Part shown: positions 11,801-23,100 of the stretch, piece after piece
Position numbering within the stretch: position 1 is the stretch's first letter
Layout of the letters: each line of letters opens with the position of its first letter
Assembly: GCA_039000515.1 (NCBI GenBank)
Contig: JBCFYV010000012.1
Span: 1,129,433 to 1,193,432 of the forward strand
Source: Timema cristinae
Taxonomy: Eukaryota > Arthropoda > Insecta > Phasmatodea > Timematidae
Reading direction: 5' to 3'
Length of the DNA: 64,000 bases
The notes under the pieces: generated by a model
What the model saw: the letters and a program-made list of their open reading frames with translations, nothing else
Databases searched by the model: none
What the model was told of the DNA's origin: nothing
Position numbers and translations under genes: made by a program

Positions 11801-14106
11801 TATTATAGAGAATAAGATAATGTTCTATCATACACAACGGATATTTACAATACAATAACGGGCACAAAATTTGATATTTTCAAATTAAATCATGTCTAAA
11901 CTGTTGAAAAAGTTCAGTAGCTGCCTGGTAGAATGCTCTGTCTTCGGAAGCACCTTTCCCTCTCCTCCCCAATCCCTTTTTGGCATTCATTATCTTTTTC
12001 TTTTTCAGTAAGCCATGCTACTCCCCCTTCAGGTAAAACCCTGGGCTGGACACTAACTGTCAGCTTGTTACTACTATTACCTACAAACCTCAGTTTTTGA
12101 AAAGGTTCCTTTTGATGTATTTGCATGATCTATGTTAAAAGTTTATTTATAGAGTAGGCTTGATTCTGTTTACCTTATCAATAATTTGTGTAACAATCGA
12201 CATTGTTTCTTTGATTAGATACAAACTTTTTGTGTAGAAATTATGTTTTTAAGCAAAGAAAAAATATTCTAGGCGATACTCCCGCAAGGGAAACAGAAAA
12301 TCTGTGTTACTCAACAGGAAACCAGATAAAAAAAACACTTGGAGAAACACTACCAAGGGAAAAATCGAGTTAAAAAATAATACCTATCTTGTTACTTTTT
12401 TGTTTAGTGTTGGTGTTTGTAACATATATATTACCCGCACCAGTGGTTGAGTAGACTAATATATTAGTATAGCTTTGCACTCTAGCGCTGTTGTCAGTGA
12501 GGTCGAGGTTCGAATCTCGTCCGGGTGAATTAGAGGGGCTTATCACATGTGATTTATCAGTGGTTTACCATCCTCTCTATGCGCTAATGCAGGATCACTT
12601 CCTCTCAACTACCTTGGTAACCAACATGGAAGATATAAATAATAGTTTGTGGGTCATTTATAAAGGATATTGTATTTTAATTATAAATTTTTGGCAAAAT
12701 AAAAAAAAGACAACACATCTAACAATATTATTTCCAATGTGCCCCTTCACACGTTCGGTTAATCAATTAAAATTATACAAACATTATTATATGGAATAGG
12801 TTAATTACATAAAATATTATGTAATAAATTAGTGTTAGGGTTATTTTTATCATTAAATCTAAATATATCCCCGGATATCATGTGAATTTCTTGGATGTGA
12901 TTACGAATACAGATTGGGGGCGGATGTGGATGTTATTTTCAACATCTGCGCCGGAATTTACTGACATTACAGCAATAATGTTTGCTTGCATTTGCCAATT
13001 TATTTTAAGACATAGTCCATAAGTATTTAGTACTCAATGATAACAAGTGTGTAGTTATTTGTTAACTTTTAAGCTTTGCAAAATTTGACACTAAATTTAA
13101 CAAGTTATGTTTATTTAAGATTCGGATAGATACTTACTTTAATATGAGGTTGATTTTGTCTACTGTATACCACGGGAAAATGGCCCAACAATAACATACG
13201 GTTTTTTCATTCAATTTAACTTGTAAACGGAATATGAATGAATGCACTAAAAAAAATGCAATTTAATATCTACTTTAATACAAGATATATATAGTTTTAT
13301 TTAAAAATAAATAAAACTTTAAATACAAAAGGATAGTTCCAAATTAAGCATTTTGCTCTGGCAAGTAAGAGGATTTTCTACATACAATGCATTAAACTAA
13401 TAACTTGACACTATGGGGATGGAGGGGGTGAAAAAGGAGAGACTAGACGAAGAGACAAAGAATTTTGTGCTGTTGTTAAAAGCTTTATTTATGAAATGTC
13501 AATATTTAATAAATTAAAATGTCCCACTAGTGGAAGCTGTGTACCAAATTCAACCATCCAGATAGTGGGGAAGTGGGTTAAATAGGACTCTGGTCCACGC
13601 AAACAAACGGCCATTTACTGAATGCATAAACAATTGATATAACATTCTCTATTAGACATTATCCTTAAATTATGTCACTGCATTTTATATAATAGGCCTC
13701 TGTATATGATAACTTGTTTAATGTATTAGTGTATAAATGTACATGGTCCCCAAAGGAGAACAAAACAAGTATACCAGTGAGTGTACGTTCCCACCCCTTA
13801 CTCTCCCCTAAGAACTTCATGACCTTGATTGCTAGTGTGGGTGGAGGGGGTCTACGTTCCTTCGTTGGAGGCAAGCCACTAAGAAGATTTTCATAAGAGG
13901 TATGACTCTCATGTTTAATTTTTTCACCCTTTATTTAATTTATCACCCATTATTTCTCCTTCACTCTCACCAAGCCATGCTCTCTCAATGAACTTTCATT
14001 CCCTGTCTTTTTTATTTTATTTTATTTCATCTCATTAGTCTTGAGTTACTTTTATTATGGTATTTTTACGTTAAAGGCCTCTTATGGGTCGACACGTAGT
14101 TAAAAC

Positions 14107-14163
<57 letters not shown>

Positions 14164-17100
14164 GTTATTTAAAACTTTTCATGGTAAGTTTTTCTAACAA
14201 TAAAGTATAGTTGAAATATGTTACTATAATGCCAACTATTGCTTCATTATTAAACAACTTTTGCCAGGGTCTTTGGTACCTTCTATTCTTTCCTCCATCA
14301 TTGCTCATTTAATCACAGGTTGAGAATTTACCAGTTGAGGAGAGAAGTAACAAACAAATTATGTTTTTACTATGGAATCTGAAGAAAAAATATGCTTATT
14401 TAAAATATTAATGTTTTTTTTAGTCTATAAACAATGTTTCAGTATGCTCATTTTAAACCTATCCAAGCTTAATGCTTTTTTTTTTAAACGTTAGATTACT
14501 TAAGCTAGTATTGAATAACCCTACAGTTTTAAACTATCGGTTTTATTTCATGTTTTTGAAACAGTTTGAATGAAAAGTAGCTAAAGTATTGTAGTCAGAT
14601 TATTGCTTATTCTTTTTACAAAATATATATTTAGAGTAGTCCATTTTACAATTTAAAATTCCCCCCTCCTCCCTCTTTTAACATCTACAAATACTAAAAG
14701 TGATTATTTAACTACAGTTTCAATTCTAAAATATGTTCGAGTATACGAACTTTAATTTGATACTGGCTAAACTAGAGATACACACGCAACTTCCTTTTTA
14801 AATTATTGTTATTACTATGATAATATCGTGAATATCTTGAGAAAAAGTAATATTAAAACAACATTTTTAAACAAAAAAGAGTTATATTGTTTGCACCAAT
14901 CCAAATATTTGCTGTGCTTGGCATGGTTAGTTTGAAACATAACTGCAATTTATTTTTTCCCAGATCAAAACTCAATTTAGAAGAATCTTCCGATGTTGTC
15001 AATCAAGCAAATGGTCCAGCAAATGGTTCACACCCCAGTGTTGATATTGGATCACAGCACGAAATCCATTTTGCTGGAGATATTGCTGGATCTTCACAGT
15101 TTATTTCCAAACTATCTCTGGATGAATCTGATTTGTCTCAAACACATGATGATATATCTGTGTTAGAGCATACTTTTCTTGTATCGAAAGTGCAAGAAGA
15201 TGTCATTGATGCAGACCACAATGAACTACACAGTAGAAGCATCGTAGATATTTCCTTTTTAATCAAAAAAATACAATTAATGAGCCACCACCCTCTAACC
15301 AATTGTTCCTTTCAAGACATGTATCCTATCAAAGAAAAGTATTATGGGTTGAAATCACGAATTACATTTAAATGTAAACTGTGCAAAATAGAGCAGGTTC
15401 TGTGGACAGATGCATTAGGTTGATTTGGTTGGATTTCAAAGAGGAAAATGATCATTGATACAATTAAGGCTACTTTAACTTTAGGTCCTAAATGTTAGGT
15501 CCAAGTTTGTTGACTAGTGTTTTTAGTTCAAATTCACTCATTGAAATGAAGGGGTTTTTTTTTGCCAGAAGAGGTTAAAATGCTTTATAGTTTTATTCAT
15601 GTTTTATAGACAACAAGACCTTTTCATACTTATAGCATTATAGCAGAATTAATTTTAAAGTTATTAAGAATCAGTGGCGCATCCAGGAATTTACTTTAGG
15701 GTGAGGGGGGCATGTGCGTCAAAGCTATTATTTCTGTCCCCCAAAAATATTCATCTAATTATTTTAGTTAAATATTTTTTTAAAAGAAACTAAACAAATG
15801 CACACAAACACACACATATATATACATACACACACATATAGAAAGGTTATTAAAAAAGGGTTCAGAAAATATGAATCTTGTGCACATTAACACAAGTCAA
15901 ATAGTCTTAATGATGTTACATTACCTTTACTTGTGTCGATACATCTGTAAACTCCAATAATAATAATAATATAAAAATAATAATATAAAAGGGTAAGAGA
16001 AAATATAGTTCCAGGAACCAGTTGACATATAGGAAAGGCAAGATTGTATTCTAGTAATAAAAAAATTGTATGAAAATAAAAAATGTTTAGGTCTACATGG
16101 CACAAATGTATAACTTTTTTACTTAAAAAGAAATGTTCTTCATGTTGTCCTTAAATTTCCACACAAATGCCATATCTTCGAATCGGACAGTTGTGTGCTC
16201 TTTGAGGAATTCCTTGCGTTATTTGAATCGTCTGACAACCATTTTCAACTCGCTGTTGTAAGTCTAATTCTAAAGGAAAACATTTCTTATATTACAATGT
16301 TTTTGTCAAAATATATTTTCATGATTGAAAAAATTAAAAAATTAAACCTCTAATAGTATTTGTAAAGTAAATTAGGTGTGAAGTGTGTAAATTTAACTTA
16401 ATTGAATTAAGATTTAAAAAATTATTTTTTCACCAACTTTGGCTACTTTTTCTGACTCAATAATTTTTTTAAAGATAGTTCCAATTTTTTTTAATAGTCT
16501 ATCACCCAGAACATAGTGTGATTTTCACTGTTTTTTATATTTTCTGGCAACCAAATGGTGGTACACTTATTATATTCTAACCCCCTTATATCATGTATTT
16601 AAATAACTAGCGTAAGTATCGACCGTAAAAACTAGTCACTGAAAAAAACAAAGAAATGGTAATTTTTTAAAAATATTAGTATGAAAATATTTTTATATAT
16701 TTCTGAAGTGGGTAGGGTGACCTGGCGGTCTAGGGGTAAGGTGCGAGACATCTGTGCTGGGGCTCCGGGGTTCAATCCTCGATCCCGGCACAGATTTATC
16801 TGATTACCAAACCCTTCCTTCACCTCTGACAAGATGTGTATTAATCACAACTTGTGAATGTGTGGAATGCCAGGCCTCCACTGTGGTTCGGATCCCACGT
16901 TAAACTGTAGGTCCTTCATTTCATCTCACAATCACACTACCATTAGCTAAAGTGTGTATAACCCGAACGGGTAGTAAGACGTGGTGCTAACTATGATAAT
17001 GATCTACAGTGGGTAATAAATAGATAAACTAAATAAAATTGTCACAATTTATTGTAAATAGTGATTTCCTTGGGTAACTCAGAAAAATTATACTTAGACA

Positions 17101-20100
17101 GGGATTGGAGCCCTTGTCCTTTGACTTGGGACGACATTCTAATAAAATACCCAGATTGCGGCTCGAAACTCCACACTACTCCTTAGAGCAGAGCTGGGCA
17201 AATTTTCTCCCCGAGGACCACATGGACATCTGTAAGGTCTCTAGCAGGCCACATGTTACAAAAATATAAATTAACTAAATAATGAACTTTATTTTCATGC
17301 AAAATTGCATATATTAGTCATATAACCATATAAGTTTGATACAAAAAAAAAGTATCAAATAAAATATAATATGTCATAACAAATAAAACTAAATGTGTCA
17401 TGTACTCAAGTTGATACTTTGCCTACCAAATGTTGATTAATAACTATTCAAATTGCTATCGTTAATGGAATTTATGCAACTGTCTAAAATCCTGAACTAG
17501 TTTGTCGAAGTGAGGATTCAGCTTGTTTGTCCTAATTCGCAAAACACTTTGTAGATTTGAGTATGTTAAGAGAGACCTGTTCTTTGCTTTGTTAATGTTC
17601 ACGCATGAGAAAGTCTGTTCACAAATATAGGTAGAAGCAAATAACACAAACATCTTTCTGGCAAACGTTTTCAAATTACCAAACTTTTCTCTACAAGTGA
17701 TGCATACAATTCAGTTAGTTTCATATTCTTTAAAGTCTCCTTAAGGGCATTGTCTGCTTGAAGATTGATTAAATCAAACTGGAGCTTATTTGATGCTTCT
17801 TCAATTTTAAAGTAAGGGGGTAACTCAAAAAATTGAATTTATCTTCCAAAGATTTAAAATCAGCAAACCGCCTTGAAACATTCTTCTTTTAAAGCAGATA
17901 TCTGCTGACTGTATTTTCCTGAACATGCTTGTTTGACAGCCTGTGTCTGTAAGATGAGCATATGCACAAAGTGTTGCCCTCACATGCTTACCCAGTATAG
18001 AATCCACTCTTACCGTAAACACAAGCTTATGCTCTTACACACGTAACATTATAATCGAGCTTTCTCCCTTTTTCACATGTTTAAAAACACGAACTCATTA
18101 TCTCTTTGATTTGACACTCTTGTTAGTAAGATCACGAAAGTCTTACAATTGAGTGTGGGCCGTAGTTTGTTAACCACTGCCTTAGAGAGCATCATGATAG
18201 CTCTTCTTTGGTTGTGTAGCAAGCAACAAAATTGAAGGATTAGGGGTGGTGGTGGTGGTGGTGGCCTGGAGTAAAGGACACTCCGAAAGGAGGAGGGAGA
18301 GTATAGGAGGGGAGAGAGGGGTTGGTGTTGTTACTGCCCTAGCTACAGCAGTGCAGCTCCGGTGAGTAGAGCTTTGCCAAACCTCGAGATGTCCATCCGA
18401 GTATGGAGTACAATTTTTTACTATGATGATGGGGGTGAACCGAACTTTTCCCCAAGTACTAGTTTTATTAAATCTAATGCTATATTAGGGCGAGATGAAA
18501 CAAATTATAGAATAACCCGGGTTGAATACACCTTAATTTAACAAGCTCTTAGTGTACATTTTTGGGCTTGGATGGAGATGCAAGCTATTTAAGTTTATTT
18601 ATCTTAAAAAATGTATAGGTCTACAGAATTTAATACCTCCCCTAAATTACCGTAAAATATACTTAAGATAGTTTCTCTAGATGCATGTCAATTTTATTAA
18701 ATTTTCTTCACCTCCAAACGCTGTCCTCCTCTTTTCCCGTAATTTTTTCTTGGCCACAACATTGGGTTTGGGGTAAACTTGTTTGTCTACTACCTTATTG
18801 CACTTAACTTGGTCCTATCAACAATATATGAATAACACAGTGAGAATATTAAACTGTTATGCATGCACAAACAAGTCTTACCAACTGACAAACAACACAG
18901 AAATACCACAACTGAACTAAGCTTAGAGCAGCCCTTGTCTGCAAGACTGTCACACCCATTATACCCCTCCGATACCTCTTACCTGAAGTAGAAAAATGCA
19001 GTTTAGAAAATAGCTTTCATTTATAAAAATAAAGCTACAAGTTCAAGATCAAAACAATAAAACTGGACACTATAGTTTCAAATGTTATCCTACCACACCA
19101 GCAATAGTAATGGATAAATTCACCAAGGCCCCATTCATCTGTGTGCACGTCCCTAGCTGGCTTCTCCCACGGACACAACCTGTCACAGCAAACATAATGT
19201 GTTGACTGACAGCGCGAGGCCTGGAGGCGCTTCAACAATGTATTTTCACAAAGGATCCCAGGAAAAAGTATGACGTTTCCGGCTCAAAAAGTTTGCTTGA
19301 GCAAATAAGACTATTCTAGAATCTCCCCGACGCTGCTTGTCGCATACTCCCCGCCCATTACCCCTTCCCTATTTCATTTGTTTCTGTGTTTTCTCTTGTA
19401 TGTGTAACCCCTCCTTCCCCCCTCTCTGAGAAACTAAGATCAAATAAATACTGGTAGGAGAAAGGCGATAAAGACACTCTTGACAGGATAGCAACCTAGG
19501 ACACATCTGTGTGTTTTAATAATGTACGCTCTAAATTATCTTTGGGCCTTTGTATGTCTACATTTCTTTTAGGCTTAAATATAATCTTCTATATTAAGAC
19601 TCAACCATGCTTAAATGGTTTAGGCATTTATTTAGTTAAATCACAGGGATCCTTATTGACCACCACTCAAGTTAAGTAAATATTCCCTATTTGATTATTT
19701 AAACAACTTGTATATAAGGCAGGGACCTCGCAAAAACAAAACAGTAGATAACAAGATACTAAGCCTTGGCCAGTTTATTTAACAATATAACAAGATGTAA
19801 AATATAAAAAAAATATATATATATATATATGACATAATATTTAGAATTTAAGCTTGGCGCATTCTTACTCGCTCTGGTCATCAAAACATAGATACTCCTG
19901 ATTAACTAGTCAAAACAATATATCATGACAACTACTTAAAGTACTATACTTAGTTCTCCTAAACTAGCTACGTTTGTTAACCCACAGAATTCAATATATA
20001 AACATATTGAAAGTTACTTGAAATAAATTTCTAATCAAAACAATGTAGCATAACGAATATTTAAATTACTAACCTTAGTTTCCCAAAACCTACTTTGTTT

Positions 20101-23100
20101 AACCTGCGGAATTAGATATATAAACATATTGAAAGTAAATTGTCCTAAATTTCTAATCATAACATTATAACATGACAAATATCTAAGCAACTAACTTTAG
20201 TTCTCCAAAACCTATTTTGGTAAACCTGCGAAATTAGATATATAAACATATTGAAAGTAAATTGTCCTAAATTTCTAATCATAACATTAAAGTACAACAA
20301 GTATCCAAAGTACTACATTTAGTACTGCTAAACTGTTCACATACTGGAGAATCAATTTATAACCTACAGTCTACCATTTAACGATGCAATATCTCTAACT
20401 AGCTCGCCATCATTATGTCAACTTACATTGTTGGGAGTATTAGTTCCTCTAACGGCTAGTGGCATCAAAGAGTCATTTTTCCCATGTCAAACACTCGCCT
20501 TTATTCATTTGAATTCAGAGGGGGAAAAAAAGGGGGTTGGAATGAATAGCCATAATTCGATATCATATTGTCCAATCGGCGACTAGAAGACCTCATCGGC
20601 GCCTGCGCAGAACGCAATGAAGTCTTGGTCTTGGATTACCGGGGGGGGGGGGGGACGAGTACACGACGATGCGCACGCGCTTTATTCACTGCCATCTGTC
20701 TTGATGATGAAACAACAGGTTGTTCTTCCAGGACGTTAGATAGAGTTTGTTTTGTTGTGTGAGTGGATCGTACTGGTCGAAAAAGCTCGCCTTCGGCCTC
20801 GAATGTGTTCTCCGACAGGGCAGTAAAACAGGGTGAGTAGCCAGGCGAACTAAGTGGTGGCGGTGTAGTATGCGACCACGGTACAAGACTTCAAATTATG
20901 AAGTTCATTAAGCTCAAAAAAACCTTTAATCTCTTTAATCATATTTAACTTGAAAAATATTTAATACGCTCTTTGAATCTGGAAGACATTATAATTTTAT
21001 AAGTCCCTCTGACTTTTATATATTATAAATATATTTGGAATTTAAAGTCCTTCCAACTTATGCGATGCTTAATACTTTCCAATCATGAATCTCTTTAGAC
21101 TTGGGAACTTTGCGAAATGTTTGACTGTTGGGAGTCCTTTTGACTTGTAATATAATTATTATGTGTAATGTTCATTAATGTATAATTTGTATAGAAAACC
21201 TTGTTGACGTGGAGATTTATGATACGTAAATCATGGGCTTTGTTAAAAAATGAGAAGTATGTTATATGATTATGATGTTTTATCTTTAAAGTCCTTAGAC
21301 TTTTGTAATACGTATTATGTGTAAATCTTGGAGTCCTTCAGACTTAAGTAATTTTGAGACGTTTAGCTTTAAAGTTAAATGTTGATATCCTTCAGATTGT
21401 GGATATATTTGAAAGGTTTAATGCTGGGAGTCCCTTTGACTAGTATAATATTGAATTGGTTCAAATCGTTAAGTCCCTTTTTGACTTGGGCAATGTTTTT
21501 GAGATACATGTATTTAGCGCTTGAAGCCCCTGTTGATTTGTATATATTATATTCTTTAAAATGCTCAAAGTCCTTGTGACTCTAAAAATATTTAATAAGT
21601 TTTGGTCCATATCTTGTCAGAGAATGAGAAAACATGCAATTAAATATTCTAAATTTTGTTAATTGCTGGAACTTACTATTTGATATATGTGCAACTAATA
21701 ATGATGAATATAGTTAAAATCCTTTTGTATACTAATAGTCTTATATATATATAAAAAAATTCATGACTTATCGTTTGTTTATAAATAAAACATTGCATTT
21801 AACTAACTTCTGATGTCTCCATTCAGACAGTTTTCAAATAAACGACTGTAGCAATTTTATATTTATTGCTCAATTTTAACTATCAAACTTAAAATAGGTG
21901 TTTGCAGTATTCTGAAAATGCAAAACAGATGTACTGGTATTTTGGATGAAAACAAAACAAGCACTTTTAATATTTTTGATAGTAAGTGTGTTGAACCTAC
22001 AAAAGCAAAGCCAATATTTCTGAAAACTTGGTATTTCTCAGAAAAAAATTTCCAAGAAGCCGCACTTCCCAAGGTGTTTAGATTTTTAGAAAAATGTTTC
22101 CATAGCACGAATCCTCTCACTGCCATACATTATTTTATTCCAATACGCATGCACATATTTACTCACCTGTGATTGGTAATCCGTAGAAAGTTAAAGTTGG
22201 TCAACTTCTATGGAGTAAGGACTTACAAATAAAGGCCCTGACACAGACTCCGTATCCGTAGGTCCGTGGTCCGTAGTCCGTGGTCCGTAAGAAATCGATG
22301 CTACAATATCAAATTGCTCTGGCCACAGAGTCCTTATCCGTAAGTCCTTACTCCGTAGAAGTTGCCCAACTTTAACTTTCTACGGACTCGTTTATACGGA
22401 CTACCAATCACAGCCAAGTAAATATGCGCATGCGCCTTGAAATAAAGAAAGAATATCGTGATAGAATCCGTCGCTATGGAAACATATACAAAATGAAAAT
22501 ATGGCTACACGCGGACCTATTTCGGAAACATTTTTAAAAATCTAAACACTCCGGGAAGAGCGGCTTCTAGGAAAGTGTTTTCTGAGAAATATAAAGTTCT
22601 CAGAAATATTGACTTTGCTTTTGTAGGTTCAACACCCCTATTATTTGGTTTATATTCCATTTACTAGCGTCATTACCTTTTTCTAATTGATAAATATGGA
22701 TAATAGTGATTTTGAAATGGATTCTCTTCTTATTGATTGTGTTCGGCAAAGGCCTCATAGGGGCTACCTAATATGTCAGGCAAAGCCCAAAGTTTTTTTA
22801 AAAATAATTCTGCTTCTTTAGCACATAGAAGTATCTTGTCAAATACCCGCCTCGGTGGTGTAGTTATTTAACGCACTAGATTTGTGTTGATCTTTACTGC
22901 CGAGGATGGGGAGATCGAGGTTCGAATCTCATTCAGGTAAACTGGGGGGTTTCCTAGATAGTTTTCTACTTTCCCTCCATGCAAATGTGGGTTCACTTCC
23001 TCTAAATTCAACCTTCCCAATTCACAACCCATTAGCAAAATTAATACTTAAATGTACAACCCAAACGGGTAGTAAGACACAGTGACAAATTAATTATTAA

